A stretch of 64,000 nt of DNA from Shewanella waksmanii ATCC BAA-643 (GCF_000518805.1 NZ_JAEH01000005.1:160875-224874), one strand, 5' to 3'; positions 17,920 through 26,121 are shown, counted from the first letter of the stretch. Notes: generated by a model from the letters alone, not told the origin. Translations and numbers: made by a program.

Positions 17920-18666
17920 TTAAGGAAGCTTAAGGTTTCCTTGGCGGTCGTTCTCCTTCACATATAAATCAAACATCTTGTCTAGCTCGCCGCTACTGAT
18001 CAGCACAGCTAAGTGTTTATCGAAATGGGTTTTTATCACCTCGCCATCGCTGTTATTAGCAAATACAAAATAAACCGGCGCTTTTATCACCGCTTCGATG
18101 ATCGTGTATTGACGTGGCTGTGATAACTGCTGCGATAAACGCAGCATCGATGGCTTATAATCCAATACCGCATCAACTTTGCCGCCATTGACACGATTGA
18201 GCATACTCAACAGATCGCTAGATTCTTCATAGTGCATTGGCACCTCAATGAAGTCGTTAAATCGGTAGGCGAGCAACGCCAACACCTTTTTGTTCTCAAG
18301 ACTGCTTATCCCTTGCCATGTTTTGGCCATTTGCGGACTTAATGCGGCATCAACGCTGTCTATTTCAACCGGTTTAGCACTGTAGAGAATGTCCGCCATA
18401 TCGCCACGATAGAATCCCAGCGCCATATGCACTCGTTCATGCTTAAGCATGTACCTCACTCGAGAAAACGGCAGTACCTGAACACTGACCTGCCACATTG
18501 GCTGCGGAAAAATACGATTTAGCACGTCATAATAGAACCCAGAACCATCATGATTGGTATAGCCCTGTAAGTATTCGGTAGCAACATTAATACTAATAGG
18601 CGCACTTATGCTGCCCAGCGAAACCAACATTGCCATGCCAGATAACATCAACTGCCAGTTCTTCAC
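17920..18666 (-). CDS. Periplasmic solute-binding protein-like (SBP family 3)
   Basis: A 248-residue protein with a signal peptide (LMLSGMAMLVSLGSISA) and a fold-type sequence of extracellular solute-binding proteins family 3: INVATEYLQGYTNHDGSGFYYDVLNRIF, VLPFSRVRYMLKHERVHMALG and later VDAVLDYKPSMLRLSQQL. There are no adjacent permease or ATPase genes, and many Shewanella-type genomes carry such orphan proteins, some as sensory inputs. The ligand is not predictable. It converges with menF, with 5 bases between the stops. Confidence 0.75.
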   Translation of the reverse strand: MKNWQLMLSGMAMLVSLGSISAPISINVATEYLQGYTNHDGSGFYYDVLNRIFPQPMWQVSVQVLPFSRVRYMLKHERVHMALGFYRGDMADILYSAKPVEIDSVDAALSPQMAKTWQGISSLENKKVLALLAYRFNDFIEVPMHYEESSDLLSMLNRVNGGKVDAVLDYKPSMLRLSQQLSQPRQYTIIEAVIKAPVYFVFANNSDGEVIKTHFDKHLAVLISSGELDKMFDLYVKENDRQGNLKLP

Positions 18667-18898
18667 TTCACACCCCCAAAAGGCGAATCAACAGTTCCAT
18701 TTAGCCAGCTCACAACCAGCTACTCTGCCATCAAGTTTAGGTGCTTTTCGCTAGGTTTGACCTAGAATTTAGTGTGAACTGCCACTTAAATTGAGTGTTT
18801 GGGCTTGCACCATAATAAAAGCTCACTATAATGTGCCGCCCGAATTATCGGCAATTTGCTTACTGATGACTTAACGGTCGTCAGTGATTTATTCAACC

Positions 18899-18938
18899 TT
18901 AGCGGGTTCCCTCACCCCGCGCTAACCCATCAAAAAGG
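18899..18938 (+). promoter_or_regulatory. preQ1-I-like riboswitch of yhhQ
   Basis: GCGGG (18902-18906) pairs with CCCGC (18916-18920) across the loop TTCCCTCAC; then GCTAACCCATCAAAAAGG follows. This matches the class I preQ1 aptamer plan: a G-rich stem with a T/C-containing loop and an A-rich tail folding back as a pseudoknot. The tail ends in AAAAAGG, which is also the ribosome binding site of the next gene, so binding of preQ1 would hide it and stop translation. It sits before a queuosine-precursor transporter gene, the expected kind of target. A separate hairpin (CTGATGAC/GTCGTCAG, 18863-18884) lies upstream. Confidence 0.7.
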
Positions 18939-18945
18939 CCACAAG

Positions 18946-19602
18946 ATGTTAATGTTATCTAACGAGCAACTTAAACGTGCTCTTTTCTGCCTTGTCAGTT
19001 TTCATATTCTGATCATTTGTGCCAGCAATTACTTAGTCCAATTGCCATTCCAAATTTTTGGTTTGCACACCACTTGGGGGGCGTTTAGTTTTCCCTTTGT
19101 CTATCTGGCCACCGATCTTACGGTGCGCATATTTGGTCAAGCTGCGGCACGCAAAATCATTCTCAAAGCGATGCTGCCTGCGTTGGTGATCTCTTACTTA
19201 GTTGGAGTGATGTTTCACAATGGCCTATACCAAGGCGCTGCTTTGGCTGAATTTAATAGCTTTGTGTTTCGAATTGCCTTTGCCAGCTTTGCTGCTTATC
19301 TTGTCGGTCAGCTTATGGATATCACCGTATTTGCCAAATTAAGAAAGCAGCAAACTTGGTGGATAGCACCTGCCGCCTCCACTGTGATTGGTAACTTAGT
19401 CGATACCTTAGTGTTCTTCAGTTTGGCATTTTACGCTTCTACCGATAGCTTTATGGCAGTACATTGGCCTGAAATCGCTATGGTCGATTATGGGTTCAAG
19501 CTAGCTGTCAGCTTATGTCTATTCTTGCCGGCTTACGGTGTGCTGTTGCGCATACTGCAAGATAAAATCTTGCGTTCGTCATCACAAACAGCAATAAGTT
19601 AG
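18946..19602 (+). CDS. yhhQ: Queuosine precursor transporter YhhQ
   Basis: A 218-residue inner-membrane protein of the VUT/DUF165 family with about six membrane segments. Family strings include TTWGAFSFPFVYLATDLTVRIFG (split over residues about 39-62) and IAPAASTVIGNLVDTLVFFSLAF. YhhQ imports the queuosine precursors preQ0 and preQ1 for tRNA modification. ATG 18946 was chosen because AAGG lies seven bases ahead and the length fits E. coli YhhQ (221 residues); a longer in-frame reading from 18856 would run through the riboswitch. Confidence 0.9.
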   Translation: MLMLSNEQLKRALFCLVSFHILIICASNYLVQLPFQIFGLHTTWGAFSFPFVYLATDLTVRIFGQAAARKIILKAMLPALVISYLVGVMFHNGLYQGAALAEFNSFVFRIAFASFAAYLVGQLMDITVFAKLRKQQTWWIAPAASTVIGNLVDTLVFFSLAFYASTDSFMAVHWPEIAMVDYGFKLAVSLCLFLPAYGVLLRILQDKILRSSSQTAIS

Positions 19603-19706
19603 CGCAACAACTGGCCTGACCAGTCGTTTTGTAATAGAATCTCGCGGTCGAAATTTAACCTATATTGAGGCCGCCATCTTTGTTGCGGCCCTATGAGAGA
19701 GCCGCG

Positions 19707-20171
19707 ATGTACTCAATTACGATTGAACAACACACCCAAATTGATGCTGACGCTATCAATTTAGTCATTGAACTGTGCAGCCAAATACCTGAATTTGAAC
19801 GTCAATACAATACAGAAACACTCAAGCAGCGACTAACTGAAAGACGCTGCTTACTGCAATTGATTCGTGTTGAAGGGGAAATTGCGGGCTTTAAACTGGG
19901 CTACGCCATTGATGAGCAAAAATTTTATAGCTGGCTTGGGGCAATTTTACCTGACTATCGACAGTTAGGCTTGGCACAACAACTGCTGGCAGACCAAGAG
20001 CAATAGGCATTGGCTCAGGGCTTTAGCATCATGGAAGTCAATACTTACAACCAATTCACGTCGATGCTGAAAATGCTGATAAACCACCAGTATCAAATCG
20101 CTTCTGTCACCAATGACGAAAAAAATATTTCGCAGAATAAGATTAGATTACAAAAGCTTATCGCAGCTTAA
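19707..20171 (+). pseudogene. GNAT N-acetyltransferase interrupted by an amber codon
   Basis: ATG 19707 opens a 154-codon frame encoding a GNAT-fold protein: IEFELCSQIPEFE-like start, GEIAGFKLGYAIDEQKFYSWLGAILPDYRQLGLAQQLLADQEQ (acetyl-CoA-binding region), then MEVNTYNQFTSMLKMLINHQYQIASV. The frame is broken by TAG at 20004-20006 between DQEQ and ALAQGFS; after the stop the typical C-terminal part continues in the same frame to TAA 20169-20171. Related proteins often have Trp at this point, so a single TGG to TAG change is likely. The truncated 99-residue product would lack the last beta strands. Read-through by an amber suppressor is possible but nothing supports it. Confidence 0.75.
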
Positions 20172-20203
20172 TAACAAAATAGTCAAATTTGCAACAAAAA
20201 GAC

Positions 20204-20232
20204 TTGCGGACACGAATGATAATGATTACTAT
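20204..20232 (+). promoter_or_regulatory. Fur-controlled promoter of the first RyhB-like gene
   Basis: TTGCGG (20204-20209), a 17-base spacer and TACTAT (20227-20232) form a sigma-70 promoter. A Fur site TGATAAT-G-ATTACTA (20217-20231), close to the TGATAATnATTATCA consensus, covers the spacer and the -10. Confidence 0.85.
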
Positions 20233-20238
20233 TTACAT

Positions 20239-20357
20239 GCGTTCCAAAACTCAATCTTAATTAAGCACTTCATCTCTGTTTAATTTAATCTGAGTTCGCA
20301 AGCACGACATTGCTCACACACTCTTTGTGGCCAGGATAATTATCCTGGCTTTTTTTT
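20239..20357 (+). ncRNA. ryhB: RyhB-like iron-responsive small RNA, copy 1
   Basis: A transcript of about 119 bases is predicted from the Fur-controlled promoter to an intrinsic terminator. It contains AGCACGACATTGCTCACA (20301-20318), identical to the conserved seed core of E. coli RyhB that pairs with mRNAs of iron-using proteins. The terminator is GCCAGGATAATTATCCTGGC (20330-20349) followed by eight T residues, which also gives an Hfq-binding tail. Expected role: repress synthesis of non-essential iron proteins when iron is scarce. The exact 5' end is inferred from the -10 position. Confidence 0.9.
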
Positions 20358-20408
20358 GCCTGTAATTTACAGGCCAGCAATCTTTACACTAAGAATCACA
20401 AAAAACCA

Positions 20409-20437
20409 TTGCCAACTTAAATGATAATGATTACTAT
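20409..20437 (+). promoter_or_regulatory. Fur-controlled promoter of the second RyhB-like gene
   Basis: TTGCCA (20409-20414), a 17-base spacer and TACTAT (20432-20437), with the Fur site TGATAAT-G-ATTACTA (20422-20436), exactly as in copy 1. The identity with copy 1 extends over about 31 bases through CATGCGTTCCAA. Confidence 0.8.
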
Positions 20438-20443
20438 TTGCAT

Positions 20444-20825
20444 GCGTTCCAAGGACCGGCTCTTAAATACATCACGCTGTATATAGGGCGTGTTGACCTT
20501 TCGAGCTGATTTTTACAGCAGTTTGTGAGTTCTTTATACAAGGCAGAGGCTTTGATATGTAGTGCGCTACTTGATAAGCCAATAACGCAGTAGAAAGGGC
20601 CCACAAACGCTGCCCGAAGGGTTCGGATACAAGCGTTTTACTCCTTGTTGAGAGGTATTTTGCTTAGCATGCTAGGCGGCAAACCTCTCGCCGCGATAAA
20701 AACGCTTTTATCTCGAACAAAATTTAACCGCGAAAGGTCAACACGCCCTAGAGGGTTTAGGTTTTCAAGCACGACATTGCTCACACACTCTTAGGCCAGG
20801 ATACTTGTTATCCTGGCATTTTTTT
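20444..20825 (+). ncRNA. RyhB-like RNA, copy 2, split by an inserted element
   Basis: A second promoter and Fur box (20409-20437), a RyhB core identical over 18 bases (20768-20785) and a terminator GCCAGGATA-CTTGT-TATCCTGGC with seven T residues (20795-20825) repeat the layout of copy 1. Between the 5' part and the core lies a 267-base MITE-like element (20484-20750). Removing it restores a distance of about 46 bases between CATGCGTTCC-AA and the core, against 51 in copy 1. The copy is therefore a tandem paralogue disrupted after duplication. A read-through transcript of about 380 bases would still carry the seed. The terminator overlaps the last codons of the convergent kinase gene. Confidence 0.8.
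20484..20750. mobile_element. 267-bp MITE-like element with perfect terminal inverted repeats
   Basis: Perfect 20-bp inverted repeats, the left one ending GGGCGTGTTGACCTTTCG (20486-20503) and the right one its reverse complement (20731-20748), each bounded by TA. If TA is the duplicated target, the element is the 263 bases within. The interior has no coding capacity but several hairpins: GAGAGGT/ACCTCTC (about 20660-20698) and GATAAAA/TTTTATC (about 20696-20713). It looks like a non-autonomous insertion whose parent transposase I cannot name. Confidence 0.85.
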
Positions 20826-22958
20826 GTCTACACCGCCTGAAAAATGCAATCCTTCATAGGGCAAATTAATCTGATCTTCTTTGGCTTTATGGTACAGGCC
20901 AATAGTGAAAATTGTCCCTTTACCTAAAGTTGAAATCACATCAATGGTGCCGCCAATGCGCTTAATAATACCGTAGCTCAACGATAGCCCTAATCCGGTA
21001 CCATCTTTACGAGTGGTGTAAAATGGGTCGAAAATACGTCCGAGCTGTTCCTCGGGTATCCCCTTACCTTCATCTTCTACTTCAATTTTGACCCCAATAG
21101 GCTCACCCGCCACCACCCAATCATAAGTGCGAATCCAAATACGTCCTTGGCCGTCCATCGCGTGAGCGGCATTCACCACAAGGTTAATCAATACCTGCAG
21201 CAATTGCGGACGATTGACTTGGATCGGGTAACTGGCATTGAGCTCTTGGTTAAGCACCACTTGCTGTTTCTCAATAGAGTGACGTACCAGCACCAACATC
21301 TCTTCAATGATCGGTGTAAGCTGGTGCATCTCTAGCGGGGCATTAAACTCGCCTGGTCGACTGTATTGCAGCAAGCTGCGGATAATGGTGCTAATACGGC
21401 CAACCTGCTGGATAACAATATCGATCTCTTCTTCCACATCTTGCGCTTGATCGCCAAGCTCATATTTAAGCAGCTCCATATTGCCTAAAATCACCGCGGT
21501 CGGGTTGTTAATCTCGTGGGCAATACCAGCAGTTAACTCACCCAGGGCGGTGAGCTTTTCATTAGTCACCAACTGCTGACGGGTTTCGTTTAGCAAGGCG
21601 ACGTTGCGCTGTAATTCGTCGGTTTTCTCTTGCAAGCTGCGGGTCCGCTCTTCAACTTTGACTTCTAACTGCTCGGCGGCCGATTGAATCTGTGCATTGC
21701 GTCTTTGTAGCAAATCCAACATGCGATCAAACTGCTCCGCTAGGTTAGACAGCTCATTTTCACGCTCTAAGCCCAAAGATCCAATCCGCAAATTCCGTCC
21801 TGACTGCACCGCTTTAACAACGTGATGAATACGCTCAATAGGTTGCAGTAAGCTGTACGCACCGCGATATACCAGCAAACCAGACACGAGTAGCACCAAC
21901 ATCAATATGGTGCCCAGCTCAATAATGTTCAGTAAGTAGTTGTGAATGAATGGCGATTCGGAAAAGCCGGTATAGATCATACCGATACGCTGACCGCGAA
22001 TATCTTCTAACGGCGCATAGGCTGAAATAAACCAATCATTAAACACAAAAGCGCGGTCGACCCATAGCTGTCCCTGAACGAGCACTTTTTGCTTCACTTC
22101 TTCAGAAACCAAGCTGCCTAAAGCCCGACCTCGGCTCTGATTATCTTGTGGGAAAAAGTGCAGCGGTACATTGGTGCTAATGCGTGTGTTATCTAAGAAG
22201 ATAGTCACGGTACCGATAGAACGCTCAGGTAAGGTACCTTTGTCGTACACCAGATCGCGAATATGGTCGACAATACGCATATCACGGTTGAGTAAAATAC
22301 CGCCATCAAGATACCAAGAAACTTCACCGTCGGCATCGACGATAGGCAGCAAGCTGCGGCTTAACATCCCGCGTGTTTCTACTGTTTTATCCGGTTTTTG
22401 CGAGCGCGGTGTTTCGACTAAATCGATGGCAGCGGTATCAACTAACGCAGGATTAATGCGTGCTAAACGCGTGGGGGCTAACACCATCAATCCAGACGTG
22501 GCGGCATTGTCACTAATTTGGGGCAACATCAAACGTAAATCGGGATCAGCAGCCGCTTCCGCCACTGTCACTAAGCGCAAAAAGTCTAAATTAAGTGTTT
22601 GACGTTTTTCAGCTAAAAATTGCTCAATCTGCTTACGGGTCGCCTTGCTATTGCGATCAATATTGCGAAAATCATTTTGAAATTCCCAAGATGCCTGCAC
22701 TAATTCGAGCTGTTTCTCTTGGGTATTTTGTACTGCCACCAAAGTGTTATTTGCAACAGTCAAATCTGCTTTGACCTTCATAAATAACTGCTTGCCCGTG
22801 TAGCTGATATTCCAGTAGATGGTAATAAACACTAGGCTCACTAAGGTCAGCAAGATCGGCAATAATGTCAGAATAAGAATGCGATAACGCACCTTAGCTT
22901 GCACTTGTTGCCAATTAACGCCAAACAAGCGGGAGAACCAAGAAGTGCTAGTCTTCAT
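20808..22958 (-). CDS. Sensor histidine kinase of a sigma-54 two-component system
   Basis: A 716-residue membrane kinase. The start ATG at 22958 overlaps the end of the response-regulator gene (ATGAAGACTAG), so the two are coupled; a longer in-frame reading to 23054 lies inside that gene. Layout: first membrane segment (about residues 20-45), a large periplasmic Cache-like sensor region (to about 340), second membrane segment, HAMP, coiled coil, HisKA with H481 in GIAHEINNPTAVILGNME, and the ATPase domain (NLVVNAAHAMDG, GKGIPEEQLGRIFDPFYTTR, GTGLGLSLSYGI). The DctB/NtrB-like NNPTA kinase box fits its NtrC-type partner. The signal is unknown; tungstate or molybdate supply is suggested by the neighbouring tup genes. 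Confidence 0.9.
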   Translation of the reverse strand: MKTSTSWFSRLFGVNWQQVQAKVRYRILILTLLPILLTLVSLVFITIYWNISYTGKQLFMKVKADLTVANNTLVAVQNTQEKQLELVQASWEFQNDFRNIDRNSKATRKQIEQFLAEKRQTLNLDFLRLVTVAEAAADPDLRLMLPQISDNAATSGLMVLAPTRLARINPALVDTAAIDLVETPRSQKPDKTVETRGMLSRSLLPIVDADGEVSWYLDGGILLNRDMRIVDHIRDLVYDKGTLPERSIGTVTIFLDNTRISTNVPLHFFPQDNQSRGRALGSLVSEEVKQKVLVQGQLWVDRAFVFNDWFISAYAPLEDIRGQRIGMIYTGFSESPFIHNYLLNIIELGTILMLVLLVSGLLVYRGAYSLLQPIERIHHVVKAVQSGRNLRIGSLGLERENELSNLAEQFDRMLDLLQRRNAQIQSAAEQLEVKVEERTRSLQEKTDELQRNVALLNETRQQLVTNEKLTALGELTAGIAHEINNPTAVILGNMELLKYELGDQAQDVEEEIDIVIQQVGRISTIIRSLLQYSRPGEFNAPLEMHQLTPIIEEMLVLVRHSIEKQQVVLNQELNASYPIQVNRPQLLQVLINLVVNAAHAMDGQGRIWIRTYDWVVAGEPIGVKIEVEDEGKGIPEEQLGRIFDPFYTTRKDGTGLGLSLSYGIIKRIGGTIDVISTLGKGTIFTIGLYHKAKEDQINLPYEGLHFSGGVDKKMPG

Positions 22959-24330
22959 CTTCTTTATTACCGTCAAACCATTCTTTATATTTACGATCGA
23001 GTGTTTTACGTGATACGCCCAAATCCCGCGCCGCAGCAGATTTATTACCACCATGTAAGTCCACTACTTGGGTCACGTGGTGTTTCTCGACCTCTTTTAG
23101 GGTCCAATCTAATGGATAACCAGAGTCACCATTAGCTTCATTCTTCGGTTGTTGCTTCCAGTATTCAGCAGGTGGCTTACCCAATAGAATACAGCGCTCA
23201 ATCATATTGCGCAGTTCGCGAATATTACCTGGCCATTCATGCTGTTGTAGTTTGAGCAGATCTTCATGGCTCCACACCACTTCTTTCACACCCAGCTCTG
23301 ACGCTAACTGGCGAGTAAAGTGGTGAGTTAATTCCACCACATCTTCCGGTCTGTCTCTGAGTGGCGGAATAACAATATCGAGCACATTAAGGCGATAAAA
23401 CAGATCGCGTCTGAAATTGCCTTCTTCGACCTCTTCTGCCAGTTTGCGGTTGGTTGCCGCCAAGACCCGTACATCAATATTGATCTCTTTCTCGCTACCC
23501 ACAGGCCTGATGGTGCGTTGCTCTAGTACTCGCAATAATGCCGTCTGCATTTTCAGTGGCATTTCACCAATCTCGTCGAGGAAGATGGTGCCACCGGAGG
23601 CAAAACTAAATAAGCCTTCACGGTTGCTCTTAGCCCCCGTGAACGATCCCGCAGCATGACCAAACAGCTCGCTCTCTAATAGCTCTGGTGCAATGGCACC
23701 ACAGTTAACCGGCACAAATGGACCTTGGCGCCCAGAAAGCACGTGCAGTTGTCTTGCCACCAGCTCTTTACCGGTGCCAGACTCACCTTCGATTAAGATC
23801 ACCGCATTGGTAGGGGCAACGCGCTCGATAACGTGCTTCACCTCCATCATCGCATCACTGCTGCCAATAATCGTTGATGATTGGTTTATCGACACTTCAC
23901 GACGCAACATCAGGTTTTCGCGTTTGAGCAAACGGCGTTCAATACAGCGGTCAACCGCCTTCATCATCTGTTCGAGATGAAACGGTTTCATAATGAAATC
24001 GGATGCGCCAGCTCGCAGCGCTTTAATCGCTACGTCCATATCGGCATAGCCAGTCATAAAGATAATGTCAGAGCGGCGCTCTTGATCATTGAGCGCCTCA
24101 TGCCACTCAATACCACTGCGGCCTGGTAGGCGGATATCAACAATTAATAGGTCGAAATGGCAACGACTGCGTAATTGCTCCGCATCTTCGATGCTCGAAG
24201 CGGTTTCGACCAAAGCGAATTTTTTCGCCATCGCCTTTTTCAAAAAGCTGCGCATGCCGGGCTCGTCATCGACAATCAGTACCGAAACGGCTGACGGCAG
24301 TGGCTTCATCTCTTTCTTAGTTTGGCTCAT
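22948..24330 (-). CDS. Sigma-54-dependent response regulator (NtrC family)
   Basis: A 460-residue regulator. Receiver domain with D65 in LLIVDIRLPG and the conserved Lys in MKPF; AAA+ domain with Walker A GESGTGKE (182-189), the sigma-54 contact loop GSFTGA (228-233, a variant of GAFTGA seen in some family members) and Walker B GGTIFLDEIGE (246-256); C-terminal Fis-type helix-turn-helix NKSAAARDLGVSRKTLDRK. Phosphorylated by the kinase encoded immediately downstream, it should open complexes with sigma-54 RNA polymerase. A good -24/-12 promoter lies just upstream on the opposite strand, before tupA, making that operon the likely target. Confidence 0.92.
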   Translation of the reverse strand: MSQTKKEMKPLPSAVSVLIVDDEPGMRSFLKKAMAKKFALVETASSIEDAEQLRSRCHFDLLIVDIRLPGRSGIEWHEALNDQERRSDIIFMTGYADMDVAIKALRAGASDFIMKPFHLEQMMKAVDRCIERRLLKRENLMLRREVSINQSSTIIGSSDAMMEVKHVIERVAPTNAVILIEGESGTGKELVARQLHVLSGRQGPFVPVNCGAIAPELLESELFGHAAGSFTGAKSNREGLFSFASGGTIFLDEIGEMPLKMQTALLRVLEQRTIRPVGSEKEINIDVRVLAATNRKLAEEVEEGNFRRDLFYRLNVLDIVIPPLRDRPEDVVELTHHFTRQLASELGVKEVVWSHEDLLKLQQHEWPGNIRELRNMIERCILLGKPPAEYWKQQPKNEANGDSGYPLDWTLKEVEKHHVTQVVDLHGGNKSAAARDLGVSRKTLDRKYKEWFDGNKEDED

Positions 24331-24344
24331 ATTGTCTTCTTTAG

Positions 24345-24437
24345 GACATTTTGACTCATATTAGCCTAATTCTATCATCATAGTTAAGAAAATTGGTCAG
24401 CCTGAACCACTAATACTGGGCTTTGGGACATTATGTC
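24345..24437. promoter_or_regulatory. Possible upstream activator sites of the sigma-54 regulator
   Basis: GACATTATGTC (24427-24437), an 11-bp perfect dyad, and a degenerate copy GACATTTTGAC (24345-24355) lie 82 bases apart in the gap between the regulator gene and tupA, about 80 and 160 bases before the sigma-54 promoter. Position and symmetry fit enhancer sites of an NtrC-type activator. Confidence 0.45.
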
Positions 24438-24515
24438 TGGATGTTAATTTATGAGCTTGCGACGTGGCTCACACTTTAACCACTGTTTGTGACTCGGCAA
24501 TTCAGCCCGAAAACT

Positions 24516-24531
24516 TGGCATTCAACTTGCT
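24516..24531 (+). promoter_or_regulatory. Sigma-54 promoter of the tup operon
   Basis: TTGGCATTCAACTTGCT matches the -24/-12 consensus (TGGCAC-N5-TTGCW) with the required 12-base offset between the GG and GC elements. It lies about 70 bases before the tupA ATG. Confidence 0.75.
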
Positions 24532-24604
24532 ATCTAATGACTGATATTTATTGTTTAGCGATGGGATTGGCTTTCATCGCTCGTTTTATTGCCAGGGAGC
24601 ATCA

Positions 24605-25417
24605 ATGTTTAACGTAAAAAAAGCGTTTGGTTTCGCCATTGCAGCCACACTCATTATTGTATCGCCAGTTAAAGCTGACGAAATTATTAAGCTTGCCACG
24701 ACTACCAGCACTGAAAACTCAGGACTACTGAAAAATTTATTGCCGACTTTTGAAGCTGAAACTGGCTACAAAGTACAAGTCATTGCTACCGGTACCGGTA
24801 AAGCATTGAAATTGGCGCGCCAAGGTGATGTGGATGTGATCATGACCCACGCGCCTGCCGCTGAAGCTAAATTTGTTGAAGAAGGTTACGGTTTGAACCC
24901 TCGTGGCATTATGGCTAACGATTTTGTGATCTTAGGCCCGAAAAATGACCCTGCTAAAATCCGTGGCAGTAAGACAGCTGAGGAAGCATTTGCTAAAATA
25001 GCCAATTCTGGTGCCACGTTTATCTCTCGTGGTGATAACTCTGGCACCAACATGAAAGAGATTATCATCTGGAACAAAGCTAACATCGACAACAACTTCC
25101 CAAGCTATAAGGCCGTTGGCCAAGGCATGGGTAAAACATTGTTGATGGCAAATGAATTACAAGGCTACACACTTTCAGACCGTGGTACTTTTGTTGCTTA
25201 TAAAGCAAAGTTAGATTTAGCAATTGATTTTGATGGTGGCGCTGCATTAGCTAACCCCTATCAAATCATGCAAATCAACCCAAGCAAGTATCCTGATTTA
25301 AACCACGCCGGGGCAAAAGCTCTAAGTGACTGGCTAATCAGTGCCGAAGCTCAAGGCATGATCAATAGCTATAAAGTACAAGGTGAGCAACTATTCAAGG
25401 CAACATATAGCGAATGA
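24605..25417 (+). CDS. tupA: Tungstate ABC transporter substrate-binding protein TupA
   Basis: A 270-residue periplasmic protein with a signal peptide (FGFAIAATLIIVSPVKA) and the tungstate-binding start LATTTSTENSGLL, where the TTTS motif contacts the oxyanion. Other family strings: GTGKALKLARQGDVDVIMTHAPAAE, FVILGP and FISRGDNSGTNMKE. It delivers tungstate, possibly also molybdate, to TupBC. ATG 24605 follows AGGGAGC. Its stop overlaps the tupB ATG (ATGA). The operon continues into molybdenum-cofactor genes. Confidence 0.92.
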   Translation: MFNVKKAFGFAIAATLIIVSPVKADEIIKLATTTSTENSGLLKNLLPTFEAETGYKVQVIATGTGKALKLARQGDVDVIMTHAPAAEAKFVEEGYGLNPRGIMANDFVILGPKNDPAKIRGSKTAEEAFAKIANSGATFISRGDNSGTNMKEIIIWNKANIDNNFPSYKAVGQGMGKTLLMANELQGYTLSDRGTFVAYKAKLDLAIDFDGGAALANPYQIMQINPSKYPDLNHAGAKALSDWLISAEAQGMINSYKVQGEQLFKATYSE

Positions 25418-26121
25418 ACGACGGCTGGTTAGCCCTTATACAGCAGGCATTGAGCCTGCTGTTTTCTTTAGACCCTGAAGTTTGGTCTATTGTATCTGTC
25501 TCTTTTTCTGTCTCTTTTGCAGCACTAGCCATCACACTAATACCCTCATTAATATTAGGGTTTATATTGGCGTTTGGCCGTTTTCCTGGTCGCTGGCTGG
25601 TCACCAACTTAATTCAAACTCTGCAATCCATTCCTACCGTCGTCATCGGCCTGCTGGTCTATTTGATGCTAACTCGCATGGGCCCTTTGGGCGATCTTAA
25701 GTGGCTTTTCACCCAAAAAGGGATGATTTTAGGCCAAATGCTCATTTGTGCGCCGGTGCTCGTCGCCATGAGTCAGGCCGCTTTTACCAGCGTAGATAGA
25801 CGGGCTTGGGAAACCTCACGCACCTTAGGTGCATCGTGGGCCCGAGCAGTTTGGACCGTTTGTCGTGAGCTAAAAGTACCGCTGTTAATGGCCATTGTTG
25901 CGGCGTTTAGCCGGATTTTAACCGAGGTTGGTTGTTCAATGATGGTGGGTGGCAACATCGCCGATGTGACTCGAAATATTCCCACAGCCATTGCTTTAGA
26001 AACCAGTAAAGGTGACTTTGCACAAGCCATTGCGTTAGGCCTAGTACTGCTAATTCTGTCACTTGTGCTTAACTTTACTTTAGGCACATTGCGCGGCAAA
26101 GCCGAACCAAGGAGTCATTAA
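25414..26121 (+). CDS. tupB: Tungstate ABC transporter permease TupB
   Basis: A 235-residue inner-membrane permease with about five to six membrane segments and the cytoplasmic EAA-type loop (AWETSRTLGASWARAVWTVCRELK) that contacts the ATPase. It starts inside the tupA stop codon. The family string ILTEVGCSMMVGGNI follows the loop, as in TupB proteins. Confidence 0.9.
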   Translation: MNDGWLALIQQALSLLFSLDPEVWSIVSVSFSVSFAALAITLIPSLILGFILAFGRFPGRWLVTNLIQTLQSIPTVVIGLLVYLMLTRMGPLGDLKWLFTQKGMILGQMLICAPVLVAMSQAAFTSVDRRAWETSRTLGASWARAVWTVCRELKVPLLMAIVAAFSRILTEVGCSMMVGGNIADVTRNIPTAIALETSKGDFAQAIALGLVLLILSLVLNFTLGTLRGKAEPRSH

